A DNA stretch of 18,409 bases from Capsulimonas sp. (lineage in GTDB: Bacteria > Armatimonadota > Armatimonadia > Armatimonadales > Capsulimonadaceae). Below are positions 1-8,600 of the stretch, one piece after another. The notes under the pieces were generated by a model. That model saw only the letters and a list, made by a program, of their open reading frames with translations. It was not told where the DNA came from and did not search any database. The translations under genes and the position numbers were made by a program. The stretch's first letter is position 1. Each line of letters starts with the position of its first letter. Where the stretch lies: positions 1 through 18,409 of the forward strand of contig JAOQAA010000584.1 of assembly GCA_025963815.1 (NCBI GenBank), written 5' to 3'.

Positions 1-30
1 GTTTAATGACGCAATCGCCCCGCGTAAGAA

Positions 31-44
31 CCCAGCGATCTGGG
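31..44 (-). terminator. possible weak terminator hairpin after the DoxX gene
   Basis: CCCAG-CGAT-CTGGG is a perfect 5-bp stem with a 4-base loop. Read on the minus strand it lies about 60 bases beyond the last gene of the minus-strand operon and is followed by TTCTT. The T-tract is short and the stem modest, so a true intrinsic terminator is only possible. A 13-base inverted repeat (GCGCAT-C-ATGCGC) at 86-98 is nearer the gene, but its 1-base loop is too tight for a normal hairpin. Confidence 0.25.
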
Positions 45-104
45 CATTTCACGCTATTGATTTGTCAAAATGCATTAATCGCCAAGCGCATCATGCGCGT
101 AACA

Positions 105-578
105 TCACCTCAGTAACTTGCCGGCGAGCCAGTAATCAACACTGAATTTTCCCGGGCCAGAGCAGATCAGCCAGATAAAGAAGAGCACGTACAGGACTTC
201 CGGAAGGTAGAGAAAATCGTCGAGCCAGTTCCAAGGCGAAAGTCCTTTCGGCAGGGTGGAAAGCATGGTGGTCAGGGTGGCGACAATCATATCGATCAAT
301 AAAGCCACGCAGGCCGGGCTCGAAAGAAACCCTACGATCAGCAAGGATCCGCCCACGAATTCGACGCCCGACACGAAATATGCCATCCGGTGGGGAAACG
401 GGACTTTGGCCTGAACGAGCGTTTCGTAAACACGTTTCACGCCGCCTGCGACAAACAATTTGTTTGCCCCTGAGATGGCGAAGAACATCCCGATCGAAAC
501 GCGCACCAGCAGGATGGCGTATTGTTCCAAATCACCGCCGCCTAGCAGCGCAAATTGAACCAACCGTTTCCAATCCAT
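105..578 (-). CDS. DoxX family membrane protein
   Basis: A 157-residue hydrophobic protein of usual DoxX length. It has four likely membrane helices, near residues 20-43, 63-83, 86-106 and 124-143. The first helix carries the family-like run LLVRVSIGMFFAISGANKLF, followed by a polar stretch. DoxX proteins are inner-membrane proteins of poorly defined role. Some act with thiol or redox partners, and others accompany oxidoreductases as quinone-linked or detoxification subunits. The start ATG at 578 has GGAAGG seven bases upstream. It is the last gene of the seven-gene minus-strand operon, 53 bases after the NTF2-like gene. Its presence beside dehydrogenases and a redoxin-like protein fits a redox role, but the substrate cannot be read from sequence. 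Confidence 0.85.
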   Translation of the reverse strand: MDWKRLVQFALLGGGDLEQYAILLVRVSIGMFFAISGANKLFVAGGVKRVYETLVQAKVPFPHRMAYFVSGVEFVGGSLLIVGFLSSPACVALLIDMIVATLTTMLSTLPKGLSPWNWLDDFLYLPEVLYVLFFIWLICSGPGKFSVDYWLAGKLLR

Positions 579-631
579 CTTTTATCCTTCCACAATGCTT
601 GGTAAAGTTTCCCTCGGTTTCGGCTCTGAGG

Positions 632-1051
632 TTAGGCGTCCATCCGCTCCACCCATTGAGCGCGCGACTCGGGCGCCGCAAATGGATCTGCGAAGTACTG
701 TGTTTCCCGCGCAACCTTGTCGCCTTGGAACTCCATGATGCTCACGGTGTAGGACGGCTTGCCGTCATATGTCAGGATGAATTCCGTGACCCAAAGATCA
801 CCGCCGCCGATGATCCGTCGGATCGTAAACCGCTTCTTGCTCGGCTGACTGGCGCGCTGGTTCTGTATGTTGTGCCGGCCACGGGTTCGCTCGCCGGACT
901 GCGGGTATTCCAGCACCGCGTCCTCGTGATAGATGCGGTGCTCCGTTTCAAAATCGTTGGCGTCGGACGCCGCCCAATGCTGATTGAGCGCCGCGCGGAT
1001 CTCTTGATCTCGCACTCCAGAATGCTGTTCCTTCTTTTGCTGATCGGTCAT
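632..1051 (-). CDS. NTF2/SnoaL-like domain protein
   Basis: A 139-residue protein with the cone-shaped NTF2-like pattern. An N-terminal helix (IRAALNQHWAASDANDFE) is followed by the typical YHEDAVLEYPQSGER segment around residues 41-55 and then alternating beta-strands (FTIRRIIGGGDLWVTEFILT, YTVSIMEFQGDKVARETQYF). Such proteins are small cytosolic isomerases, cyclases, dehydratases or ligand-binding accessory proteins. The ending (Y-F-A-D-P-F-A-A-P-E-S-R-A-Q-W-V-E) is common in uncharacterised soil-bacterial members. The catalytic role is not deducible. AAAGG lies six bases ahead of the ATG. It sits between an SDR and DoxX in one operon, so it probably acts on, or helps process, the same small molecule as the dehydrogenases. 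Confidence 0.8.
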   Translation of the reverse strand: MTDQQKKEQHSGVRDQEIRAALNQHWAASDANDFETEHRIYHEDAVLEYPQSGERTRGRHNIQNQRASQPSKKRFTIRRIIGGGDLWVTEFILTYDGKPSYTVSIMEFQGDKVARETQYFADPFAAPESRAQWVERMDA

Positions 1052-1107
1052 CTTGAGCCTTTCGTTGGAAACACCGAAGCCATTGCTTGCCGAGGGGACT
1101 CACGGCG

Positions 1108-1857
1108 TTAGAAGTCCTGCGCCGTGGGCCGGATGACGATCTCATCGATTTCCACTTCGGCCGGCTGATCGATCGCATAAGCGATTGCGCTTGCGATTGA
1201 GGCGGCCGGAATCGCCATTTTGTAGAGCGCGCGCAGATCCTTTCTGGTCGCCTCCTCCGAACTGCCTTCCGGAAGATCCGTGGCGACCGCTCCGGGAGAG
1301 ATCATCGTGCAGCGGATGTTCTCGGAATGCAGTTCTACCCGCAATCCTTCGGTCAGCGCACGCACGGCGAACTTCGTGGCGCTGTAAACCGTCCCACCCG
1401 GCGCGAACACTTTGATTCCGAGGACAGAGGCGAGATTAATAATGTGACCGCTTTTCTGCCTTTGCATCTGAGGCAGGACGGCGGCGACCCCATAGAGCAG
1501 TCCCTTGATGTTGACGTCAATCTGTCGATCCCACTCCTCGACCTTGAGCTGAGGAATGGGAGCAATCGCCATAATACCAGCGTTATTCACCATCACATCG
1601 ATACGCCCGAAACGTTCCAAGGCTCTCTCGATGAACATATCCACTTCTGCCCGCTTTATGATATCGACGGCGAATCCGGCCGCCTTGCCTCCCGTTTCCA
1701 AAATCTCTTGCACTACTGCATCGATCCGGCCCTTACGCCGCGCTCCCAGCACGACTATCGCTCCGTGCTGCGCCAGAAGTCTCGCTGTAACTTCTCCAAT
1801 GCCGCTGCTGGCGCCGGTGATGAGCACAACTTTGCCTGCAATGTTCGATGACTCCAT
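1108..1857 (-). CDS. short-chain dehydrogenase/reductase (classical SDR, probably NADP-dependent)
   Basis: A 249-residue protein of standard classical-SDR length. The Rossmann motif TGASSGIG is at 14-21, NNAG at 91-94, and the catalytic tetrad is N116, S144, Y158 and K162 (YSATK). The basic pair after strand beta2 (LGARRKGRID, residues 37-46) favours NADP(H) over NAD(H). PGAVATDL (188-195) matches the usual loop after strand beta6. It should interconvert an alcohol and a carbonyl; the substrate is unknown. The start ATG at 1857 has AAGGAG about nine bases upstream, and the gene follows SDR gene 1874-2638 by 16 bases. All catalytic residues are present, unlike in that neighbouring SDR. Confidence 0.92.
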   Translation of the reverse strand: MESSNIAGKVVLITGASSGIGEVTARLLAQHGAIVVLGARRKGRIDAVVQEILETGGKAAGFAVDIIKRAEVDMFIERALERFGRIDVMVNNAGIMAIAPIPQLKVEEWDRQIDVNIKGLLYGVAAVLPQMQRQKSGHIINLASVLGIKVFAPGGTVYSATKFAVRALTEGLRVELHSENIRCTMISPGAVATDLPEGSSEEATRKDLRALYKMAIPAASIASAIAYAIDQPAEVEIDEIVIRPTAQDF

Positions 1858-1873
1858 TTTCTATTTCTCCTTA

Positions 1874-2638
1874 TTAAGAACATGCCTCGACCAGCTGCTG
1901 GCCGCCGTCGATGTCGAAGGTAGCGCCGGTGAATGCGGTGTTTGTCATGATATGGACGGCGAGTGCGGCGATGTCGGAGGGGCCGATGACGCGGCCGATC
2001 GGCAGCGTCCTTCGGAGTTGGTCACGACGCTTGTCGAGCTGGTCGCCGAGCAGCGTCGCCGACAACGGCGTGTCGACGAATCCTGCCGCGATGAGATTGA
2101 CGCGGACAGGAGCGATCTCCAGCGCGAGATTCTTCGTCAACGCAGGAAGCGCGGCGGTGAGCGCCGAGATGAGCGCGAGGCCGGGCGCCGTGCGGCGACC
2201 GCCAGTGCCGCTCATGAAAATCAGGGTCCCGGGCGGGCGAACCGTGCCCGTGGCGGCCTGAGCAACCTGCATCGGCAGGAAGAGGTGGGCCTCGACATCG
2301 CGGCGCGCCTTCTCAATATCGAAGTCCGCGAGAGGCGCGTAGTAGGGGCCGGGGCCGGTCACCAGCACATGGTCGATCGGCGTGGGCAGATCGTCGAAGA
2401 ATCGTCGCAGCCGGTCGAAGTCGGTAGCGTCGAAGGCGGCGATGTGGGCGGCCCCGAGTTCAAGGCCGGCGCCCTGAAGGCGGTCCGGGTCGCGCGCGGT
2501 CAGGATCACGTCGGCGCCCGCCTCACGTGCGCGCCGCGCGGTCTCGAGGCCAATGCCCGCGCTGCCGCCGATCACGACGACGGTCTGCCCGAGCAGATCC
2601 GGCTCGCGGCGGGACGGAGCGATATTGGCTTCAGTCAT
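1874..2638 (-). CDS. SDR-fold oxidoreductase lacking the YxxxK catalytic pair
   Basis: A 254-residue Rossmann protein with GGSAGIG at 24-30, a basic cofactor-selecting segment (LTARDPDRL, 46-54) and the SDR ending ATFDIDGGQQLV. By alignment to the classical pattern, the Tyr and Lys of YxxxK fall at I157 and T161 in GLALISALTAALPALTKN, so both catalytic residues are absent. S143 (FMSGTGG) remains. The NNAG motif is replaced by TGPGPYY (94-100). From memory, a conserved bacterial SDR subfamily shares these features, so this is probably a subfamily trait rather than decay. It may bind nucleotide with altered or no dehydrogenase chemistry. AAGGAG precedes the ATG, and the start overlaps the end of the redoxin-like gene by 8 bases. 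Confidence 0.88.
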   Translation of the reverse strand: MTEANIAPSRREPDLLGQTVVVIGGSAGIGLETARRAREAGADVILTARDPDRLQGAGLELGAAHIAAFDATDFDRLRRFFDDLPTPIDHVLVTGPGPYYAPLADFDIEKARRDVEAHLFLPMQVAQAATGTVRPPGTLIFMSGTGGRRTAPGLALISALTAALPALTKNLALEIAPVRVNLIAAGFVDTPLSATLLGDQLDKRRDQLRRTLPIGRVIGPSDIAALAVHIMTNTAFTGATFDIDGGQQLVEACS

Positions 2639-3212
2639 CCTTATTCTCCTTTCTCCACCCGTGGAACGACGAGAACTCGCCTGCGTTCCAGGCCTCGCGA
2701 AGGCCAGGCGCGCTCAGGTCCCAATCGGGGCGAATCTCGCTGGTCACGGTGCGCAGGTCGCGCCAAAGATCTACAACCGACGGGCGGCCCCAGAACCAGT
2801 AGCCGTTGTATATGCGGTGGATCACGAGACTCGGCTTAAGGACAAGCGTGTGTGGGATCATCGGGTTGTGGTCGGGGTCGGTGTACTCCTGAATATCGAG
2901 ATCCTTCTGGACAATGCGTCCAGGGTCCGAGAGGAAAGGCCATGGAGCGCCGACCGATGCGCGGAATTCTTGGAGCGTGTGATGGTCGTCGGTCGCGATC
3001 GTTACGACCTGCGTGTACGCCACGGCGATCTTTGGGTAGAAGGCGGCGAGCTCCAGATGCTGCTGGTGCTCCTTGGGACAGTAGTGGCCGCGAGCGAGCG
3101 TCAGAATCATCGGATCTTCGCCCTGCAGCTCGCTGAGCCGGCGGAGCGTCTCCGTGTGATCGGGCAGCTCGTAATCGGGAAAAACGGCGCCGGGAACGAT
3201 ATCGGAACGCAT
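2631..3212 (-). CDS. redoxin-like (AhpC/TSA-type) protein with a single cysteine
   Basis: A 193-residue thioredoxin-fold protein. The N-terminus (VPGAVFPDYELPDHTETLRRLSEL) resembles the peroxiredoxin entry strand, and LARGHYCPKEHQQH (39-52) places C45 at the start of the first long helix, where a peroxidatic or redox cysteine would sit. No other cysteine is present. The classical PxxxTxxC motif is missing, so hydrogen peroxide reduction by the usual mechanism is unproven. IPHTLVLKPSLVIHRIYNGYWFWGRPS (about 123-149) fits the later strands including the cis-proline region. An AGGAG site is about eight bases from the ATG. The gene lies 18 bases after the VOC gene and overlaps the following SDR by 8 bases, implying tight co-expression. 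Cytosolic; probably redox-linked. Confidence 0.82.
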   Translation of the reverse strand: MRSDIVPGAVFPDYELPDHTETLRRLSELQGEDPMILTLARGHYCPKEHQQHLELAAFYPKIAVAYTQVVTIATDDHHTLQEFRASVGAPWPFLSDPGRIVQKDLDIQEYTDPDHNPMIPHTLVLKPSLVIHRIYNGYWFWGRPSVVDLWRDLRTVTSEIRPDWDLSAPGLREAWNAGEFSSFHGWRKENKDD

Positions 3213-3230
3213 GGGTGATCTCCTTTGCGG

Positions 3231-3890
3231 CTACGCCCCCGCAGACGCTGTCGCCCCAAGGACCACTTCCATGTGACTTTCGGCGACGGCGACAGCCTCC
3301 TCCGGACTGCCGCCGTTCTGACGCGCCTGCAGGTAGGGCGCGTACCAATCCCACCAGTGGTGTTCGGCGTGTGTTTTCTCGAATTGGCCATGGCGCTCTC
3401 CTGTTTCGCGCAAAAGCTCTGCAAGGGCCGCCACGTCCATCGCCTGCGCGCTCGGTGACGACTGCACACGGCCGGGCAATCGCGCCTGGATCTCCTGGAG
3501 CAGCCAGATGTTCCCGTCAGGATCGCTGAAGGAGGCGAACGAGGCGTAAGACTGACGTTCCGGATCGGCCCCTGGCAGCCGCCCTGGCACACCCAGCCCG
3601 GCGTAGTGGTACACCTCCGATACGTCTACGCCACGGCCCACGAGATCCGTTCGGGCTTCCTCCACATCGAACACGACAAGATAGAGATTCCGAAGCGAAC
3701 CCGCCGCCGCTGAGGTAAGCCCCTTGCCGATGTGAATCGACGCCTGTGAACCGGGAGGAGTGAACTGCACCACCCGAAAATCATCTTTGCTGAAGTCGAT
3801 ATCTAACCGGAACCCCAGTTTCTCGTAGAATGCCTTCGCGCGGTCGACGTCGGAAACCGGGACGACGACGACTTCCAGTTTCATCTCCAT
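3231..3890 (-). CDS. VOC (glyoxalase/bleomycin-resistance fold) protein with an extra C-terminal helical region
   Basis: I take the ATG at 3890 (219 residues) because AAGAAAAGAG lies just upstream and the VOC fold begins at once (MEMKLEVVVVPVSDVDRAKA). The reading frame runs open back to 4025, but that start would lie inside the upstream hydrolase gene. The VOC domain (about 3-137) has VDRAKAFYEKLGFRL, the strand FRVVQFTPPGSQASIHIG and the closing FSDPDGNIWLLQEI, where the E is a usual metal ligand. Residues about 150-210 add a helical region with HHWWDWYAPYLQARQNG that is not part of the fold. From memory this tail also occurs as a separate small protein in soil bacteria. VOC proteins are metal-dependent isomerases, dioxygenases or binding proteins; no substrate is assigned. 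Confidence 0.85.
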   Translation of the reverse strand: MEMKLEVVVVPVSDVDRAKAFYEKLGFRLDIDFSKDDFRVVQFTPPGSQASIHIGKGLTSAAAGSLRNLYLVVFDVEEARTDLVGRGVDVSEVYHYAGLGVPGRLPGADPERQSYASFASFSDPDGNIWLLQEIQARLPGRVQSSPSAQAMDVAALAELLRETGERHGQFEKTHAEHHWWDWYAPYLQARQNGGSPEEAVAVAESHMEVVLGATASAGA

Positions 3891-3961
3891 GATGATTGCT
3901 CTTTTCTTCTGCTGCATTGGTTCTTGAAAGTTTCGAGTGAAGAGATCGCGCGCCGTCGTTC

Positions 3962-5332
3962 TCACGCGCGCAGCGATCGGAATGCGGCTCGGATCTCTTC
4001 GCTGAAGAGTTTCGGCTGTTCCCACGCCGCGAAGTGACCACCCTTTTCCACTCGGTTATAGTAGATAAGTTTGGGATAGGCGCGCTCGGTCCAGCTCCGA
4101 GGGGCTGCATAGATCTCATCAGGGAAGACGCTCACGGCCGACGGGATCGGGACACCTTTCGGGGCGAAAAAGGCAAGCTTGCTTTCCCAATAGAGTCGAG
4201 CGGAAGAGACCGCCGTATTCGTAAACCAGTAGAGCGTGATATTGTCGAGGATGTCGCCGCGCGTGAGGCCTTCCGACTGACCGTCGAAGACGCGGGAGAT
4301 CAGCGCCAGACTGCTCGCGTCGTGGTCGAGCATCCAGGCGGCGAGGCCGACCGGGGAATCTTCGAGCCCGTACAGCGTCTGCGGACGGTTCGCCATCTCC
4401 TGGGCATAACCTAATCCGTGCTTGTAGAAAGAATCAAGCTGATCCCACGCGCTCTTCTCGTCAACGGAGAGGCCAGCCGGAGGCGGCTGGCTGTACTGGA
4501 GAGCCTTCGCAATGTCGTCTGGGACAGTGGCCGGCATGTTGGTGTGTATGCCGATCAATTCGGGCGCCGCCAGCAGAGCCATCTGCTCCGTCACCGCATT
4601 CCCCCAATCACCGCCTTGAGCGACATATCGCTTGTATCCAAGACGCGTCATCAGAACGGTCCAGGCGCGTGCGATGCGGATGGGGTCCCAGCCGGTCGTG
4701 GTCGGCTTGGCCGAAAAGCCGTGTCCAGGCAGCGAAGGGATCACGACGTCGAACGCGTCCGACGCGCTGCCGCCATGGGCTGTTGGGTTCGTCAGCGGAT
4801 CGATGATCTTCAGCTGCTCGATGATCGATCCGGGCCACCCATGCGTGATGACGACCGGCAATGCATGCTCATGTTTTGAGCGGACATGGATGAAATGAAT
4901 GTCGATCCCATCAATGTTGGTGACGAACTGGGGCAGAGCATTGAGCTTCGCCTCTACCTTGCGCCAATCGTAGTCGGTCCGCCAGGAGTGTACGAGTTTC
5001 TGCATCGTCGCGCGCTGGACTCCCTGGGAGCGGTCGTCAACGGTCTCCCGGTCGGGCCATCGCGTTGCGGCAAGGCGCCGGCGCAGGTCGGTAATCTCAG
5101 CGTCCGGCACGTTGATGTGGAAGGGTCGGATAGCGTCGGCGGCGGAGGGCGGCAACGTGTCGGGGTGAGTGGTCGCGGTCGTCACCATGGTCTCATTCCT
5201 CTTGGGCGTTACTTCGGGATTTGCGGCGGCGGTCACCGGCGGGAACGCCGCCAGGGCTACCATGGTCACGCCATTGCGGAGCAAGTCCCTGCGTGACAGG
5301 ACGGACGCTTCGGTTGATTTGTGTGTGGACAT
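3962..5332 (-). CDS. Tat-exported epoxide hydrolase-like alpha/beta hydrolase
   Basis: A 456-residue protein. The N-terminus has a twin-arginine signal (SRRDLL at 13-18, hydrophobic core 21-36). An epoxide-hydrolase N-terminal domain follows (about 68-175: IRPFHINVPDAEITDLRRRL, TRWPD, YDWRKVEAKLN), then the alpha/beta-hydrolase fold. HGWPGS (164-169) forms the oxyanion-hole region, GGDWGN (240-245) holds nucleophile D242, and GGHFAAWEQP (431-440) holds the catalytic H433. Y381 (LYWE) may be a ring-opening lid tyrosine. The predicted reaction is hydrolysis of an epoxide to a diol, outside the cytoplasmic membrane if Tat export holds. It is the first gene of the minus-strand operon; GGGAGGT lies eight bases before the ATG. 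An internal ATG (M49) with AAGAGG upstream could give a leaderless cytosolic form. Confidence 0.9.
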   Translation of the reverse strand: MSTHKSTEASVLSRRDLLRNGVTMVALAAFPPVTAAANPEVTPKRNETMVTTATTHPDTLPPSAADAIRPFHINVPDAEITDLRRRLAATRWPDRETVDDRSQGVQRATMQKLVHSWRTDYDWRKVEAKLNALPQFVTNIDGIDIHFIHVRSKHEHALPVVITHGWPGSIIEQLKIIDPLTNPTAHGGSASDAFDVVIPSLPGHGFSAKPTTTGWDPIRIARAWTVLMTRLGYKRYVAQGGDWGNAVTEQMALLAAPELIGIHTNMPATVPDDIAKALQYSQPPPAGLSVDEKSAWDQLDSFYKHGLGYAQEMANRPQTLYGLEDSPVGLAAWMLDHDASSLALISRVFDGQSEGLTRGDILDNITLYWFTNTAVSSARLYWESKLAFFAPKGVPIPSAVSVFPDEIYAAPRSWTERAYPKLIYYNRVEKGGHFAAWEQPKLFSEEIRAAFRSLRA

Positions 5333-5693
5333 GATCTCATACCTCCCGGCTGCTGTTGGCAGCCACTATCTTACAGATCGCGCAGAGTATAACAGCCCAA
5401 TCTCTCAAGACCCTCTCAACGAAAATTATTTTGTTGCAGGCTGACCCATTCTCCCAGCTGGATATGCAGAGTTCTATTAGTTCCCACAGTGCGGCGATGA
5501 GGAGAATACCAAAACGGCTGAAGGCGAATCTATTGTACGAAAGTATCGGTCGCTACCCTAGAGCCAGCCAGCAATGTCCGCAGACCAATACCAAAGTCTG
5601 ATAGGAATTCGTGGGTAACATGATGCATAGTACATGAGACGAAAGTGATGGGCCGATTTTCGCCCAGGTATGCTCGCTGGATGGACCTGACAG
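5333..5693. other. divergent intergenic region between hydrolase operon and kinase operon
   Basis: This 361-base stretch separates two divergently transcribed operons and must hold both promoters. For the minus strand there is an extended -10 candidate near 5386-5394. For the plus strand I see only weak candidates (for example TATGCT at 5670-5675, without a good -35), and the kinase gene lacks a clear Shine-Dalgarno sequence. I found no convincing operator repeat, RNA gene or coding frame here. Confidence 0.6.
5386..5394 (-). promoter_or_regulatory. candidate extended -10 promoter for the epoxide hydrolase-DoxX operon
   Basis: On the minus strand the bases read TGTTATACT, that is TGn plus TATACT, one mismatch from the TATAAT consensus with the extended -10 TG. 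No good TTGACA-like -35 stands at 16-18 bases, which is common for extended -10 promoters. Transcription would begin near 5379, giving a leader of about 45 bases before the ATG at 5332. Sequence match only. Confidence 0.4.
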
Positions 5694-8600
5694 ATGAACC
5701 CATTCTCTTGGTTCGGCGCTGGTGGGAAAAATGATCCTCTCGAGGTGTTATGGGAGGACGGCGAGCGTGTCTACTGCCGGACATGGCGCGAGGGCGCCGA
5801 TGGCGCCCAGCATGAATTCCTGGCCGTGCTTGCCGCCGGAGAACACCCGACGCTTGGCGGCGTCAATCGTCTCACACATGAATACGGGCTGAAGGACCAC
5901 CTCGACGGCGCCTGGGCGGTGCGGCCACTGGAGCTTGTGCGCGAGCGCGGTCTGACAATGCTCGTACTCGAGGCCCCCAAGGGTGAGCCGCTTGATCGCC
6001 TGATCGGCCCGCCCATGGAGATCGGACGATTCCTACGGCTCGCGGTCGCCCTGTCGGCCGCGCTTAGCCGGCTGCACGGACGCGGCCTCATCCATAAGGA
6101 CATCAAGCCGACCAATGTGCTCGTAAACTCCGCAGCGGACCAAGTCTGGCTCACCGGCTTTGGCGTCGCATCTCGCCTTCCGCGCGAACGCCAGTCGCCC
6201 GAACCTCCCGAGTTTATCGCAGGAACGCTCGCCTATATGGCGCCCGAGCAAACCGGACGAATGAACCGCTCCATTGATTCCCGCAGCGACCTTTACTCAC
6301 TTGGAGTGACGCTTTACGAAATGCTGACCGGCAGTCTCCCGTTCACGGCTTCCGATCCGATGGAATTGGTGCATTGCCACATTGCCAGGCAGCCGGCTTG
6401 GCCGGACGAGCAGGTCAAACATGTCCCGGTCTCTGTCTCTGCAATCACGCTGAAGCTGCTCGCCAAGACCGCCGAGGAGCGCTACCAGACAGCGGCTGGC
6501 GCTGAGAGCGATCTTCGGCGCTGCCTCTTGGAATGGGAAACCCAGGGCCGCATCGACGATTTCGCGTCTGGCGAACATGACACGCCGGACCGTCTCATAA
6601 TCCCCGAGAAACTGTACGGACGAGAGATGGAGGTCGCCATCCTGCTCACCGCTTTCGACCGCGTCGTTGCTGGGGGCAGGCCCGAGTTAGTGCTCGTCTC
6701 CGGATACTCCGGCATCGGCAAATCTGCGGTTGTCAACGAACTCCATAAGCCGCTTGTCCCGCCCCGCGGCTTATTTGCCTCCGGCAAGTTCGACCAATAC
6801 AAACGCGATATCCCTTACGCTACGCTCGCGCAGGCCTTTCAGAGCCTGATCCGGCCACTTCTCAGCAAGAGCGAAGAAGAACTCCGTCAATGGCGCGACG
6901 CCATTCGTGAGGCGTTGGGCTCCAACGGATCATTGATGGTCGATCTCGTCCCGGAATTGAAGCACATCATCGGAGAACAGCCACCGGCTCCTGAACTTCC
7001 GCCGCAGGATGCGCAGCGCCGTTTTCAGTTGGTGTTTCGGCGATTTATCAGCGTATTCGCGCGGCCTGAACATCCGCTTGCCCTGTTTCTTGACGATCTG
7101 CAATGGCTTGATGCGGCGACACTCGATTTACTTGAGGACCTGTTAACCCAGTCGGACCTGCGGCACTTGCTGCTGATCGGCGCCTACCGGGACAATGAAG
7201 TCAATTCCACTCACCCTTTGACGCGAAAGCTTGACGCGATCCGTCAGGCCGGCGCGATCATACAGGAAATCGTATTAGCGCCGCTGGACCGTGAGGATTT
7301 GGGGCAGATGCTCGCCGATTCTCTTTACTGCGAAGTAGAGCGAGCCGAGCCGCTGGCGCAATTGATTCATGAGAAGACGAGTGGGAACCCGTTTTTCGCG
7401 ATTCAATTTATTTCGACGCTCGCGGACGAGGCTTTACTTAACTTTGATTACGATCAAGGGGGATGGTCTTGGGACCTGAACCGAATTTACGCCAAAGGTT
7501 ACACCGACAACGTTGTGGACCTGATGGTCGGCAAGTTGAATCGCCTGTCCGTCGAAACCCAGCAGGCGCTCCAGCAGTTTGCCTGTTTGGGAAATCGCGC
7601 GGAGTTCGACATGCTAAGAATGGTTTATCAGAATTCGAATGATGAAATGCACGACCAGCTTTGGGAAGCAGTTCGGACTGGCCTCATCTTTCGCTCGGAG
7701 AATTCCTACCGATTCCTCCACGACCGAGTCCAGGAAGCAGCCTATTCTCTGATCCCGAAGGAGCAGCGCGCAGCCGCGCATCTTCGGATCGGCGCCGTCC
7801 TGGCGACGCACACCTCCGACGAAAGGCTGAAGGAAGTCATCTTCGAGATCGTCAATCAACTCAATCTCGGCTCGCACCTCATCACTTCCGTCGAGGAACG
7901 CGAGCGGGTGGCGGAACTGAATTTGATAGCGGGACAGCGCGCGAAGTTTTCGACAGCGTTTGCATCGGCTCTGCAATACCTCCGAGCCGGCCGATCGCTG
8001 TTAACGGAGACTGCTTGGGACCTCAATTACGCACTCATCTTCGCGACCGAATGCCTCATTGCTGAGTGCGAATTGTTGACTGCAGAGATGATTGCCGCCG
8101 AAAATCGGCTGCTGCTCCTGGCCGAACGTGCTCAGAGTCGCCACGACTTTGCGATTGTAACACGATTGCAGCTGACGCTTTATACAGCGCTGGATCAGAG
8201 CGATCTCTGCGTAGACGTATTCCTCGAATTTCTCCGACGTGGCGGTACTGACTGGTCACGCCATCCGACCCGCGACGAAGTCCTGCGTGAGTACGAACGA
8301 ATCTGGACGCTGATCGGAAGCCGGCAGATTGAAGATCTTTTTGACCTGCCCTTGACAACAAACCCGGATGTCCTTGACACTCTGGATGTTTTTACGGAAA
8401 TTGTCCATCCCGCGATTTTCTACAATGAGAACTTATCGTCACTCGTGGTTTGCCGCATCGTCAGCCTGAGCCTTGAGCATGGAAATTGTGATGCTTCCTG
8501 TTTTGGTTATGTATGGTTCGCCATGTTCGCCGGGCCACGCTTTCATAACTATCAGGACGGATATCGCTTCGGCCAGCTTGGCTTTGATCTGGTCGAGAAG

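Noticed and set aside
380..1111. 243-codon open frame on the plus strand
   Set aside because: It is antisense to the DoxX and NTF2-like genes, which have clear family motifs and ribosome sites; the translation shows no recognisable fold.
1556..2839. 427-codon open frame on the plus strand
   Set aside because: It lies antisense to the two SDR genes and the redoxin-like gene. Its Arg/Gly-rich translation has no domain and is explained by GC-rich codons of the true genes.
3891..4025. Longer N-terminus of the VOC protein from ATG 4025
   Set aside because: It would overlap the 3' end of the hydrolase gene, and the extra residues are not VOC-like. The ATG at 3890 has a ribosome site and starts at the fold.
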